A stretch of DNA of 35,685 nucleotides from Pseudomonas sp. NFIX28 (GTDB lineage: Bacteria; Pseudomonadota; Gammaproteobacteria; Pseudomonadales; Pseudomonadaceae): assembly GCF_900107395.1 (NCBI RefSeq), contig NZ_FNPW01000001.1:295881-331565 (forward strand), read 5' to 3'. The translations under genes were made by a program, and so were the position numbers. The notes below the pieces were generated by a model. The model was not told the origin of the DNA, did no database searches, and was given only the letters and a program-made list of their open reading frames with translations. Below, in pieces: positions 7,622 to 16,397 of the stretch (positions are counted from its first letter, which is position 1; every line of letters starts with the position of its first letter).

Positions 7622-9247
7622 ATGTCGCTACGTAATATGAATATCGCGCCTCGAGCCTTCCTCGGTTTTGCCTTCATCGCGTTGCTGGTCATCGCGCTGG
7701 GGGTGTTCGCCGTCAACCGCATGTCGCTTATCCGGCAGGCCTCCCTCGACATGGAAAGCAACCAACTGCCCAGCGTAGGGTTCCTCGGCAATGTCACCGA
7801 AAATGTGCTGCGCCTGCGGATTCTTTCGTTCCGGGTACTGGTCAATCGCGAACCGGCCGGCCTGCAGGAAGCGCAGGCGCGCATTGGCGTGCTGGTGGAC
7901 AAGCTCAAGCAGGCCCAGGCCAGCTACGCCGCCTTGCCGGCCGGGGACGAGGAAGTGGCGCTGTACAAGACCTTCGCGGCCACCCTGGAAAAGTACCTGC
8001 AGGCGCAGAACGACATGCTGGAGCTGTCGCGACAGAACAAGCTCGAGGAGCTGCGCACCCTGATCAATACGCGGATCAAGGACGGCACCGACCAGATGGG
8101 TGAACAGTTGAACAAGCTGGTGGCGATCAACAAGGCCGGGGCCACCCAGGCCTCGGATAAGGCCGGCGAGCATTACCGCAACGCCATCACCGGCATCATC
8201 GCCGTGGCGGTGATCGCGGCCCTGCTCACGGTGGTGCTGGCCCTGCTGCTGACCCGCAGTATCGTCACCCCGTTGAACCGCGCGGTGCTGGCCGCGCAGG
8301 CCATTGCGGCGGGCAACCTGACCAAGGCCATCGAGATCGACGGCAAGGACGAGCCGGCCCGCCTGCTGGGCGCCCTGGCCGAGATGCAGGGCAACCTGCG
8401 CAAGACCATCGAACAGATTTCCGGCTCCGCGACCCAGCTGGCCTCGGCCTCGGAGGAACTCAGCGCGGTGACCGAGGAAGCCTCCCGTGGCTTGCAGCAG
8501 CAGAACAACGAAATCGAGCAGGCGGCCACCGCCGTCAACGAGATGACCGCCGCGGTGGAGGAGGTGGCGCGCAATGCCGTGTCGACCTCCGAAGCCTCGC
8601 ACCAGTCGACCCAGGCCGCCCGCGAAGGCCGCGACCGGGTGGTGGAGACCGTCGACGCGATCCAGACCATGACCCACGACGTGCAAAGCACTTCGGTGAT
8701 GATCGAAGGCCTGGCCACCCAGGGCCGCGACATCGGCAAGGTGCTGGACGTGATCCGCGCCATTGCCGAGCAGACCAACCTGCTGGCGCTCAATGCGGCC
8801 ATCGAGGCGGCCCGCGCTGGCGAGGCCGGGCGCGGGTTCGCGGTGGTGGCCGACGAGGTGCGGGCGCTGGCCCATCGCACCGCGCAATCGACCCAGGAAA
8901 TCGAAAAGATGGTCGCCGGCATCCAGAACGGCACCGGCGAGGCGGTGCAGTCGATGCAGCAGAGCAACCAGCGCACCCAGAGCACCCTGGAAATGGCCCG
9001 CGCCGCCGGTGTGGCGCTGGAGCAGATCGCTGAGTCGATCAACCTGATCAACGAGCGCAACCTGGTGATTGCCAGCGCCTCGGAAGAGCAGGCCCAGGTG
9101 TCGCGCGAGGTCGATCGCAACCTGGTGAACATCCGCGACCTGGCCACCCAATCGGCCGCCGGGGCCAACCAGACCAGCGCCGCCAGCCACGAACTGTCGC
9201 GCCTGGCGGTGGATTTGAATGCGATGGTGGCGCGCTTTGTGATTTGA
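7622..9247 (+). CDS. Methyl-accepting chemotaxis protein, 4HB-type sensor
   Basis: Transmembrane chemoreceptor of 541 residues with the order TM1 (about 12-31), a periplasmic four-helix-bundle sensor (32-188), TM2 (189-210), HAMP (211-263) and a cytoplasmic signalling domain ending at FVI. The conserved hairpin tip, [20 protein letters not shown] followed by [15 protein letters not shown], binds CheA/CheW. There is no C-terminal CheR-tethering pentapeptide. The ATG at 7622 has GAGAG at good spacing; an in-frame ATG 33 bp upstream does not. It is divergent from hpaB and 37 bp before the aruH-like gene. Pseudomonas receptors of this build include ones for aromatic acids, so sensing an aromatic acid is plausible here, but that is inference. 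Confidence 0.93.
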   Translation: MSLRNMNIAPRAFLGFAFIALLVIALGVFAVNRMSLIRQASLDMESNQLPSVGFLGNVTENVLRLRILSFRVLVNREPAGLQEAQARIGVLVDKLKQAQASYAALPAGDEEVALYKTFAATLEKYLQAQNDMLELSRQNKLEELRTLINTRIKDGTDQMGEQLNKLVAINKAGATQASDKAGEHYRNAITGIIAVAVIAALLTVVLALLLTRSIVTPLNRAVLAAQAIAAGNLTKAIEIDGKDEPARLLGALAEMQGNLRKTIEQISGSATQLASASEELSAVTEEASRGLQQQNNEIEQAATAVNEMTAAVEEVARNAVSTSEASHQSTQAAREGRDRVVETVDAIQTMTHDVQSTSVMIEGLATQGRDIGKVLDVIRAIAEQTNLLALNAAIEAARAGEAGRGFAVVADEVRALAHRTAQSTQEIEKMVAGIQNGTGEAVQSMQQSNQRTQSTLEMARAAGVALEQIAESINLINERNLVIASASEEQAQVSREVDRNLVNIRDLATQSAAGANQTSAASHELSRLAVDLNAMVARFVI

Positions 9248-9284
9248 GTTAGGGTTGTTTGAATGCGTGCCCAAGGAGAGCGAG

Positions 9285-10490
9285 ATGCGCTATTCAGCCC
9301 TGACCCAACGGATCGCCGGCGAAGGTGCCGCGGCGTGGCAAATTCACTACCGGGCCCTGGAGTTGCGCGAACAAGGCGTCGATGTGCTGCTGTTGACCAT
9401 CGGCGACCCGGATTTCGACACGCCGCGCCCGATTGTCCTGGCCGCCATCGATAGCCTGCTGGCCGGCGACACCCATTATTCGGAGGTGCGCGGCAACCGT
9501 TCGCTGCGCACCCGCATCGCCCGCCGTCACGCCGCCCGCAGCGGCCAGGCGGTGGACGCCGAGCATGTGGTGGTGCTGCCGGGGGCGCAATGCGCGGTGT
9601 TCTCCGTGGCCCAGTGCCTGCTCGACCCGGGCGACGAGGTGCTGGTGGCCGAGCCCATGTACGTGACTTATGAGGGCGTCTTCGGCGCCTGCGGGGCCAA
9701 GGTGCTGCCGATCCCGGTGCGTGCGGATAACGGCTTTCGCGTCGAGCCGGCCGAGGTTGCCGCGCGCATCACAGCGAAAACCCGCGCGCTGATGCTCAAC
9801 AGCCCGAACAACCCCTCCGGCGCCAGCCTGTCCCGGGAAACCTGGCAGGCCCTGGCGCGGCTGTGCATCGAGCATGACCTGTGGCTGATTTCCGACGAGG
9901 TCTACAGCGAGCTGCTGTTCGATGGCGAGCACGTCAGCCCCGCCAGCCTGGCGGGCATGGCCGAGCGCACGGCGACCATCAACAGCTTGTCCAAGTCCCA
10001 TGCCATGACCGGCTGGCGAGTCGGCTGGGTGGTGGCGCCGCACGCCCTGGCCGGGCACTTGAGCCATCTGGCGCTGTGCATGTTGTACGGGCTGCCGGAT
10101 TTCGTGCAGAACGCCGCGGTGGTGGCGCTGGACGCCGACCTGCCGGAGCTGGAGCAGATGCGCGAGGAGTATCGCCAGCGTCGCGACCTGGTGTGCGAAC
10201 GGCTCAGCCGGTGCCCGGGGTTGAAACCGGTCAAGCCCGATGGCGGCATGTTCGTCATGGTCGATGTACGGGAAACCGGCCTGGGCGCCCAGCAGTTCGC
10301 CGAGTTGCTGCTCGAAGGGCACGGCGTCTCGGTGCTCGCCGGCGAGGCCTTCGGCCCCAGCGCGGCGGGCCATATCCGCATCGGCCTGGTGGTGGACCAA
10401 CAACGCCTGGCGGATGCCTGCCAGCGTATCGTGCGCTGCACCCAGGACCTGCTCGAAGGCCGCTCGTCGAAACGCCGCCGCAGCCCCTAG
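9285..10490 (+). CDS. aruH: Arginine-pyruvate transaminase-like class I aminotransferase
   Basis: PLP enzyme of 401 residues. AruH transfers the alpha-amino group of arginine to pyruvate, giving 2-ketoarginine and alanine, the first step of the arginine transaminase pathway. From memory the sequence is closely collinear with P. aeruginosa AruH: MRYS..TQRIAG at the start, HYSEVRG, AEPMYVTYE, ISDEVYSELLFDGEHVSPAS and SLSKSHAMTGWRVGW. PLP lysine is K237; N176 (NPSG), D204, Y207 and R365 fill the other fold-type I roles. The ATG at 9285 has AAGGAGAG just upstream. It follows the chemoreceptor by 37 bp and is probably co-transcribed. The partner decarboxylase gene aruI is not in the window. If not AruH, it is still a class I aromatic/basic amino acid transaminase. 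Confidence 0.8.
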   Translation: MRYSALTQRIAGEGAAAWQIHYRALELREQGVDVLLLTIGDPDFDTPRPIVLAAIDSLLAGDTHYSEVRGNRSLRTRIARRHAARSGQAVDAEHVVVLPGAQCAVFSVAQCLLDPGDEVLVAEPMYVTYEGVFGACGAKVLPIPVRADNGFRVEPAEVAARITAKTRALMLNSPNNPSGASLSRETWQALARLCIEHDLWLISDEVYSELLFDGEHVSPASLAGMAERTATINSLSKSHAMTGWRVGWVVAPHALAGHLSHLALCMLYGLPDFVQNAAVVALDADLPELEQMREEYRQRRDLVCERLSRCPGLKPVKPDGGMFVMVDVRETGLGAQQFAELLLEGHGVSVLAGEAFGPSAAGHIRIGLVVDQQRLADACQRIVRCTQDLLEGRSSKRRRSP

Positions 10491-10507
10491 AGCCCCCATC
10501 CCCAACC

Positions 10508-10612
10508 CCGTAGGAGCGAGGCTTGCCCGCGAAAAGGCTTAAGCGCACCACGTCTACCCGCGAATACGCCTATTCGTTGACGACCATTCGCGGGCAAGCC
10601 TCGCTCCTACGG
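10508..10612. repeat. REP doublet, GTAGGAGCGAGGC family
   Basis: Facing copies CCGTAGGAGCGAGGC... and ...GCCTCGCTCCTACGG lie between the convergent aruH-like and kguD genes. The arms match over about 25 bp. In this position it could end transcription from both sides. Confidence 0.92.
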
Positions 10613-10666
10613 CGGGAATGGGCGCGGCGGGCGACAAATCACCCAGCCCCAGCCTCAACCCAGTAA

Positions 10667-11659
10667 TTAAACCGCGGCCATGCGGCGTTCCCAGGCCGGG
10701 GGGTTGACCAGGTTGGCCGGGCGTTGTCCGGCCAGGGCCGCCAGCAGGTTGTCGACCGCGCAGCGGGCCATGGCCTCGCGGGTCTCCAGGGTCGCCGAGC
10801 CGATGTGCGGGGTGGCCACCACGTTGTTCAACTGCAACAGCGGCGAGTCGTGGCCCAGGGGCTCGCGCTCGAACACATCCAGCCCGGCCGCGCGGATCTG
10901 CCGTCGCTGCAAGGCCTCGATCAGCGCTTGCTCGTCCACCACCTTGCCCCGGGAAATATTGATGAAGATGCTCTCCGGGCGCATCAGCGCGAACTGTTCG
11001 CGGCCGATCAGGCCCTGGGTCTGCTCCGTCAGCGGCAGGGTCAGGCAGATGAAATCGGCCTGTCGCAGCAGCTCCGGCAGGCTGCAGTAACGCGCGCCGA
11101 AGCGCTGTTCCACCGCCGGCTTCGGGCTGTTGCTGTGGTAGATCACCGGCATGCCGAAGCCGAAATGGCCGCGCTGGGCCAGGGCTTCGCCGATCCGCCC
11201 CATGCCGATGATGCCCAGGGTCTTGCCGTGCACGTCGCTGCCGAAATGCAGCGGGCCGATATTGCGGTTCCACTGCCCGGCGCGCACCAGGTTGGCCAGT
11301 TCCACCACGCGCCGGGCGCTGGCCAGGATCAGCGCGAAACCGGTGTCGGCGGTGGTCTCGGTGAGCACGTCCGGGGTATTGCTGAGCAGGATCGCGCGCT
11401 GGGTCAGGTAGTCGATGTCGTAGTTGTCGACGCCCACCGAAACGCTGGCCACCGCTTCCAGGCGCGGCGCCAGGTCCAGCAGCTCGGCATCCAGGCGCAG
11501 GCTGGCGCCGAGCAGGCCATGGGCCGAGGGCAGGGCGCCGCGCAGTTTGGCCAGGCCCTGGGCGCCAAGGTCTTCGATCAGGGTCACCTGGGCCTGCTCA
11601 TGCAGGCGAGCCATCAGCGGCGGCGAGAGTTTCTTGTACAGCACGACCTGTTTTTTCAT
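10667..11659 (-). CDS. kguD: 2-keto-6-phosphogluconate reductase
   Basis: Last step of the 2-ketogluconate route: reduces 2-keto-6-phosphogluconate to 6-phosphogluconate with NAD(P)H. It is a D-2-hydroxyacid dehydrogenase of 330 residues, with the Rossmann motif G152-M-G154-R-I-G157 and the catalytic triad R237 (NISRGK), E266 (DVFEREP) and H285 (TPHIGSAT). Start choice: the ATG at 11659 has AAGGTG six bases upstream, better than the in-frame GTG at 11668. It follows kguT by 19 bp and closes the operon. By sequence alone it could be called glyoxylate/hydroxypyruvate/2-ketogluconate reductase (GhrB group); the operon makes KguD the right name. Confidence 0.92.
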   Translation of the reverse strand: MKKQVVLYKKLSPPLMARLHEQAQVTLIEDLGAQGLAKLRGALPSAHGLLGASLRLDAELLDLAPRLEAVASVSVGVDNYDIDYLTQRAILLSNTPDVLTETTADTGFALILASARRVVELANLVRAGQWNRNIGPLHFGSDVHGKTLGIIGMGRIGEALAQRGHFGFGMPVIYHSNSPKPAVEQRFGARYCSLPELLRQADFICLTLPLTEQTQGLIGREQFALMRPESIFINISRGKVVDEQALIEALQRRQIRAAGLDVFEREPLGHDSPLLQLNNVVATPHIGSATLETREAMARCAVDNLLAALAGQRPANLVNPPAWERRMAAV

Positions 11660-11678
11660 CGGGTTCACCTTGTTCGAT

Positions 11679-12971
11679 TCAGGAATGCGCCAGGCGGCGT
11701 ACCGGCAGCGGGTTGCGGCTGCGGTCGCTGGCGCCCGGGTTGAGGAAGATGGTCAGCAGCACCGACAGCAGCAGCGCGCCGCTCATCAGCAGGTAGGAAG
11801 CGCCCGGCGAGCCGGTAGCGCTGTTCAGGTAGCCCACCAGGTAGGAGCCGCCGAACGAGCCCAGGGCGCCCATGCTGTTGATCAGCGCCATGGCGCCACC
11901 GGCGACGTTGGCCGGAAGGATCTCCGGGACGATGGCGAAGAACGGCCCGTAGGGCGCGTACATGCAGGCGCCGGCGATCACCAGCAGGGTGTAGGACCAC
12001 CAGAAATGCTCGGCGCCCAGCAGGTAGGAGCCGTAGAAGGCGAAGGAGGCGACCAGCAGCGGCGGCCAGACGAAACGCTTGCGCTTCTGGACCCGGTCCG
12101 AGCCCCAGGACACCGCGAGCATGGCGATCACCGCGGCCAGGTAAGGCAGCGACGACAGCCAGCCGGCCTCGACCATGTCCATCTGCGCGCCGTGCTTGAG
12201 GATCGACGGCAGCCACAGCACGAAGCCGTAGACGCCGATGCTCCAGCAGAAAAATTGCAGGGCGAGAACGATCACCTTGGGCGAGCGGAAGGCTTCGGCG
12301 TAGTTCTTCACTGCCTTGATGCCCACCTGCTCGGCGGCCAGGGCGCTTTCCAGGTCGTGCTTTTCCCGCTCGCTGAGCCATTTCGCCGCGCTCGGCCGGT
12401 CATCGGCCAGGCGCCACCAGATAAAGGCCCAGAGCACCGCCGGCAAGCCTTCGATGATGAACATCCAGCGCCAGCTGAAGTGCTCCACCAGGTAGCCCGA
12501 GACCACCGACATCCAGAGCATGGTCACCGGGTTGCCGAGGATCAGGAAGGTGTTGGCCCGCGAACGTTCGGCGCGGGTGAACCAGTGGCACAGGTAGACC
12601 AGCATCGCCGGCATCACCGCGGCCTCGACCACGCCGAGCATGAAGCGGATCACGATCAGCCAATAGGCGTTGGACACCACGCCCGTGAGGGTCGCCAGGC
12701 TGCCCCAGAGGATCAGGCTGACGAAGATCAGTTTCTTCACGCTGTGTTTCTGCGCGTAGATCGCCCCCGGTACCTGGAAGAAAAAGTACCCGAGGAAGAA
12801 CAAGGCGCCGAGCAGGGACGACAGCCCCGGCGTGATCATCAGGTCGGCGGCCATCCCGGAGGCGGCGGCAAACCCGTAGTTGGCGCGGTCCAGGTACGCC
12901 AGGCTGTAGGTGATGAACACGATGGGCATGATGTACCACCAGCGGCGGGTGGCGAGTTTGTGCGTTTGCAT
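11679..12971 (-). CDS. kguT: 2-ketogluconate transporter, MFS
   Basis: Inner-membrane anion:cation symporter-type MFS carrier that imports 2-ketogluconate. It has 430 residues and twelve hydrophobic segments, and starts RRWWYIMPIVFITYSLAYLDRANYGFA, the typical first helix of the organic-anion (ACS/phthalate) subfamily. The loop after TM2 and the long central cytoplasmic loop (about 195-235, charged, LSEREKHDLESALAAEQ) also fit. The ATG at 12971 follows CAGGAG. Position between kguK and kguD supports the substrate. The 89-bp gap to kguK is longer than other gaps in the operon. Confidence 0.92.
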   Translation of the reverse strand: MQTHKLATRRWWYIMPIVFITYSLAYLDRANYGFAAASGMAADLMITPGLSSLLGALFFLGYFFFQVPGAIYAQKHSVKKLIFVSLILWGSLATLTGVVSNAYWLIVIRFMLGVVEAAVMPAMLVYLCHWFTRAERSRANTFLILGNPVTMLWMSVVSGYLVEHFSWRWMFIIEGLPAVLWAFIWWRLADDRPSAAKWLSEREKHDLESALAAEQVGIKAVKNYAEAFRSPKVIVLALQFFCWSIGVYGFVLWLPSILKHGAQMDMVEAGWLSSLPYLAAVIAMLAVSWGSDRVQKRKRFVWPPLLVASFAFYGSYLLGAEHFWWSYTLLVIAGACMYAPYGPFFAIVPEILPANVAGGAMALINSMGALGSFGGSYLVGYLNSATGSPGASYLLMSGALLLSVLLTIFLNPGASDRSRNPLPVRRLAHS

Positions 12972-13060
12972 GAGGGTGCTCCTGAGCTTGTTGTTTTTGT
13001 CGCAACAGGTAGTGCAAGGGTTCAGCTTTTTTCACGGTGTCGTTGCCAGCCAGCTCGCGT

Positions 13061-14047
13061 CTACAGGGCTTGCGCGGCCTCTGCAGGAGCGGGCTTGCTG
13101 GCGATCGGCGGCGCAGCGGCCGCCGGCAATTCGTCGCGGGTCGGCAGACCTTCCATGTCGCCGCGGCTCTGCACCGCGCGGCTGCCGATCCAATTGGCGC
13201 GCTGCACGGCCTCGGCAACGCTGTGGTTTTCCAGCAGGGCGCTGACCAGGCCGACGGCAAAGCCATCGCCGGCGCCCACGGTGTCGACCACTTGGGTGAC
13301 CGCTACCGCCTCGACGAAACCTTCGTGCAGCGGGGTGCGGTAATAGGCGCCATGGGCCCCGAGCTTGATCGCCACGATCTCGGCGCCCTGGTCCAGGTAA
13401 AACGCGGCGATGTCGGCCGGGTCTTCATAACCGCTCAGCAGGCGGCCTTCGCTCAAGCCCGGCAGCACCCAATGGGCGAGCGCGGCCAGGCGGTTGATTT
13501 CGTCGATCATCAGTTTTTCGCTGCCCCACAGGCTGGGCCGCAGGTTCGGGTCGAAGGACACGCTGCGCCCGGCCGCGCGCATCTTGTCCATCAGGGTGTG
13601 GGACAACTCCCGGGCCGAACTCGACAACGCAGGCGGAATGCCGGTGGCGTGCAGGTGCCGGGCGCGCAGCAGTTGCGGGGCGATGTCGGCGACGCTCAGG
13701 TGGCTGGCCGCCGAACCGCGGCGGAAATACTCGACCCGCGGATCGTCGCCATGTTCTTCCAGGGATTTGAGCTGGAAGCCGGTGGGGTGCTGGCTATCGC
13801 TGGTGACGTAGCGGCAATTGACGCCCTCGGCCTGCAGGCTGTCGACGACGAAGCGCCCCAGGGAATCGGCGCCGACCCGGCTCAGCCAGCCGACCTTGAA
13901 GCCCAGGCGCGACAAGCCGATGGCCACGTTGCTGTCGGCGCCGGCGATGCGTTTGTGGAAATGGCCGACGTGGGCCAGGTCGCCGCTCTGTTCGGCGACG
14001 AACATCGCCATGGTTTCACCGAACGACAGGATATCGAGCTCAGACAT
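13061..14047 (-). CDS. kguK: 2-ketogluconate kinase
   Basis: PfkB-family sugar kinase that phosphorylates imported 2-ketogluconate to 2-keto-6-phosphogluconate. It has 328 residues. Signature 1 is near 36-60 ([20 protein letters not shown]) and signature 2 is DTVGAGD (255-261), with catalytic base D261. The start overlaps the kguE stop by 8 bp (ATGTCTGA), a sign of translational coupling. Odd feature: residues 313-322 ([10 protein letters not shown]) are encoded by a GGAGCGGGCTTGCTGGCGAT REP copy, so the C-terminal tail, about 20 low-complexity residues rich in Ala and Pro, was added or replaced by repeat invasion. The catalytic core is intact. Confidence 0.93.
   Translation of the reverse strand: MSELDILSFGETMAMFVAEQSGDLAHVGHFHKRIAGADSNVAIGLSRLGFKVGWLSRVGADSLGRFVVDSLQAEGVNCRYVTSDSQHPTGFQLKSLEEHGDDPRVEYFRRGSAASHLSVADIAPQLLRARHLHATGIPPALSSSARELSHTLMDKMRAAGRSVSFDPNLRPSLWGSEKLMIDEINRLAALAHWVLPGLSEGRLLSGYEDPADIAAFYLDQGAEIVAIKLGAHGAYYRTPLHEGFVEAVAVTQVVDTVGAGDGFAVGLVSALLENHSVAEAVQRANWIGSRAVQSRGDMEGLPTRDELPAAAAPPIASKPAPAEAAQAL
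13083..13107 (+). repeat. REP copy inside the 3' end of kguK
   Basis: A single GCAGGAGCGGGCTTGCTGGCG element lies within the coding sequence. Read on the minus strand it encodes IASKPAPA. It is a different REP subtype from the GTAGGAGCGAGGC doublets elsewhere in the window. Confidence 0.75.
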
Positions 14048-14822
14048 GGGCGTTCTCCAACCGGGACTGGCCCAGGCGGGCGAGAGTAGCGACGTGTTCG
14101 CGGGTCAATTGCACCAGGTCTTCGCCTTGCAGCGGGTACTCCACGGCCCGGGTCACGCCTTGGGTCATGTGCCGCAGCAATTGCTCCCACAGATGCAGGT
14201 CGGCCATGCCCGGCGGTATCGCCACCAGCTTGCCGTCGGCGCGCCGGGCCACGGCCTTGCAGTGCACGTAGCCGACATGCCGGCCAAGCAGGCGCGCGGC
14301 GACGGAGGCGGACTGGTCCTGCCATTGCCAGTTGCCGATGTCGAAGGTCATCTGCACCGGCAGGCGGTGGCGCTCGACCTCGGCGAAAAAGCGCTGGAAG
14401 GGCTCGATGCGCCCGCCATGCAGGGTCTGGTCGTTTTCCACCAGCAAGTGCACCGGCGATTGCGCCAACAGCAGGCCCAGGTGGGGCAGGTCGTTGTGTT
14501 CGGTGAAATAACCCAGGGATACCTTGAGGCTTTTCGCGCCGAAGGCCTCGGCCCGTTGCAGCGCCTGTTCCAGTTGCGGGTTGGCCCGCGAACGCCCGGC
14601 CACCCAGAGCTCCAGCGGCGAAGAAAACACGCTTTCCAGTTGCTGCTCGCGGGTGGCCTGGGCCAGTCGCGACGGCTCTTCGACGGTGAGTAATTCTTCG
14701 CGCCATTCGATACGCGAGGCCCCGGCGGCGGCCAGCACCTCGATGAAGCTGCCCTGGCCCTGCGCACGGACGCGGTCGGCGCCGTAGCTGGAAAGGCTGA
14801 TGGAAACAGGCGATTTATTCAT
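14040..14822 (-). CDS. kguE: KguE, TIM-barrel epimerase/isomerase-like protein
   Basis: First gene of the 2-ketogluconate operon. It is a 260-residue protein of the xylose-isomerase-like TIM-barrel superfamily (sugar phosphate isomerase/epimerase). Candidate metal ligands sit at the barrel positions: E129 (LVEND), D161 (FDIGN), H187 (VHCK) and E228 (AVEYP). Its step in 2-ketogluconate breakdown is not firmly known; it is called a putative epimerase. The ATG at 14822 has AGAGGT seven bases upstream, directly beside a PtxS palindrome. The longer reading would translate the operator. Its stop overlaps the kguK start by 8 bp. Confidence 0.9.
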   Translation of the reverse strand: MNKSPVSISLSSYGADRVRAQGQGSFIEVLAAAGASRIEWREELLTVEEPSRLAQATREQQLESVFSSPLELWVAGRSRANPQLEQALQRAEAFGAKSLKVSLGYFTEHNDLPHLGLLLAQSPVHLLVENDQTLHGGRIEPFQRFFAEVERHRLPVQMTFDIGNWQWQDQSASVAARLLGRHVGYVHCKAVARRADGKLVAIPPGMADLHLWEQLLRHMTQGVTRAVEYPLQGEDLVQLTREHVATLARLGQSRLENAHV

Positions 14823-14834
14823 GGTTGTGACCTC

Positions 14835-14848
14835 TGAAACCGGTTTCA
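14835..14848. promoter_or_regulatory. PtxS operator upstream of kguE
   Basis: TGAAACCGGTTTCA, a perfect 14-bp palindrome, matches the binding site reported for PtxS in P. putida. It lies 12 bases before the kguE start codon and touches its ribosome site, so bound PtxS would block RNA polymerase late, as a roadblock or over the start site. 2-Ketogluconate is the known inducer that releases PtxS. Confidence 0.9.
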
Positions 14849-14911
14849 TTTCTTTTCAAAAAAAAGCGCAAAAAAATTTGCTGCCAGCATTCCCGCGCTT
14901 GCCTCATTCCC

Positions 14912-15047
14912 TGTAGCCGCTGCCGCAGGCTGCGATCGGCGGCGTAGCCGTCGTCACCCGGCCGAAGCGTTTTCCAGGCAGATCGCGGACGCAGGTTTGC
15001 GGCAACTGCGTTGCCGATCGCAGCCTCGCAGGCTCGGCAGCGGCTAC
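14912..15047. repeat. REP doublet between ptxS and kguE
   Basis: Facing copies GTAGCCGCTGCCGCAGGCTGCGAT and GATCGCAGCCTCGCAGGCTCGGCAGCGGCTAC enclose about 80 bp. The right copy supplies the ptxS stop codon (CTA on the plus strand at 15044-15046). The element separates the ptxS transcript from the kgu operon. Confidence 0.92.
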
Positions 15048-16090
15048 ACCGGCACCACGACTCCCGAGTCGCCTCGTTGTCGGGTGGAGCCACGGACGAT
15101 CAGCTCGGCCGGGAAATCCAGCACCCGCAGCGGCTCGACATCGCCGCGCAAACGCTTGAGCAGGCATTCGAAGGCGCTGGCGCCGATGCGCTCGGTGGGC
15201 TGGGCGAGGGCGGTGATGCCGGTGCCCACCAGCGGATACCAGTCGAGGTCGTCGAGGGCGATCAGACCGATGTCCTCGAACAGCGCGCAGCCCAACTCGC
15301 GCAAGGCCCGGGTCGCGACCAGGGCGGCGACGCCGTTGGCGCAGAACAGGGCTTTCGGGCCGGGGCCGGGGGCGGCGAGGAACTGTTGCAGTTGCTGGCT
15401 GAGCGTGGCGCCGGTTTCCACCACCTTGCCTTGCAAGGCCGGGCGCTGCTCGATCTGCGCCTTGAAACTGTGGCTGCGCTCGATCCGCGAGCTGGTGCCG
15501 TCGTGGGGTTCGCTGACCAGCAGCAGGTCGCGGTAACCGCGCTCCTGAAGATGCTCGATGGCGCAGCGCACGGCCTGCGGATTGTCCAGGCCGACCAGGT
15601 CGCTGTGCAGTTGCTCGACTTTGCGGTCCACCAGGACCATGGGCATTTCCCGATGCAGTTCGCGCAGTTCGTCCAGGTGATGGCCGAGGGTGTTCACGAT
15701 CAGGCCTTCGATGTTGTACGAGCGCAGGTTGGCCAGGTGCTGGCGCTCCTGCTCGTCGTCGCGGTCGGTGTTGCACACCACCAGGCTGTAGCCGTGCTGG
15801 CGGCAGGCGGTTTCCACGCCATGCATCACGGCAATCGAATAGGGGTTGCGGATATCGGCCACCAGCATGCCGATCAGGCGCGTGCGCCCGCGTTTCAGGC
15901 CGCGGGCCATCTGGTTCGGGCGGTAGCCCAGTTCGGCTATCGCCTGTTCGATGCGCAGGGCGATGGCGTCGGAGAGCAGGGCGCGGTCTTCGCCGATAAA
16001 GCGCGACACGCTGGCCTTGGAGACCCCGGCGCGTTCGGCGACATCGAGCATGGTGACGCGGCTGCGCTGGGCGGCGGAAAAACTGTTCAT
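15044..16090 (-). CDS. ptxS: PtxS, LacI-type repressor of 2-ketogluconate use
   Basis: LacI/GalR-family repressor of 348 residues. The N-terminal helix-turn-helix is VTMLDVAERAGVSKASVSRF (12-31) and the hinge helix is near NQMARGLKRGRTRLIG. A periplasmic-binding-protein-like effector domain follows to the end. The start at 16090 has AGGT about eight bases upstream; the longer reading passes through the operator and was rejected. It is upstream of kguEKTD on the same strand, as in other pseudomonads, and its own 5' region carries the same palindrome, so it should regulate itself. The last residues (VVVPV) come immediately before a REP copy that provides the stop codon. Confidence 0.93.
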   Translation of the reverse strand: MNSFSAAQRSRVTMLDVAERAGVSKASVSRFIGEDRALLSDAIALRIEQAIAELGYRPNQMARGLKRGRTRLIGMLVADIRNPYSIAVMHGVETACRQHGYSLVVCNTDRDDEQERQHLANLRSYNIEGLIVNTLGHHLDELRELHREMPMVLVDRKVEQLHSDLVGLDNPQAVRCAIEHLQERGYRDLLLVSEPHDGTSSRIERSHSFKAQIEQRPALQGKVVETGATLSQQLQQFLAAPGPGPKALFCANGVAALVATRALRELGCALFEDIGLIALDDLDWYPLVGTGITALAQPTERIGASAFECLLKRLRGDVEPLRVLDFPAELIVRGSTRQRGDSGVVVPV

Positions 16091-16164
16091 GGGCTGCGAC
16101 CTGATTATTGGAATTCTTGTTATGGGCGTTTTGCGGTTTCGGGTGCGACGTTCTGACGCATCGT

Positions 16165-16178
16165 TGAAACCGGTTTCA
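16165..16178. promoter_or_regulatory. PtxS operator upstream of ptxS
   Basis: A second exact TGAAACCGGTTTCA palindrome, 74 bases before the ptxS start codon, identical to the one at kguE. It suggests autoregulation. The rest of the 307-bp gap (16091-16397) holds only AT-richer leader sequence and a REP pair. Confidence 0.9.
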
Positions 16179-16305
16179 GGAAACAACAAAGCGCTTTCGT
16201 CGTCAAGCGCGATCAGCGCCAGCGGGATGAAAAAAATGTCATGCAATCGACCGGTGGCGGCCTTTTTCGGAAGAGGGAGGTGTCTGGCACCTGCGTTGCA
16301 GGTGA

Positions 16306-16368
16306 TCGCGGGCAAGCCTCGCTCCTATGGGGAGGTGTTTTTTCGTAGGAGCGAGGCTTGCCCGCGAA
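16306..16368. repeat. REP pair, back-to-back orientation
   Basis: CGCGGGCAAGCCTCGCTCCTA and TAGGAGCGAGGCTTGCCCGCG, separated by about 16 bp. The two cores point away from each other, opposite to the other complete doublets in the window, and the spacer is short. They can form a hairpin with about 22-bp arms just past the LysE-family stop codon, a good place to end that transcript. Confidence 0.9.
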
Positions 16369-16397
16369 AAAGCCCACACGATTTCGACTCGCTGGCT

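Noticed and set aside
11424..13343. A 639-residue plus-strand frame opposite kguT and kguK
   Set aside because: It is antisense to two clearly conserved genes and rich in Gln, His, Arg and Gly with no domain.
14823..15093. A 92-residue minus-strand frame between ptxS and kguE
   Set aside because: It consists mostly of REP sequence (AADRSLRQRLQG type peptides) and has no ribosome site.
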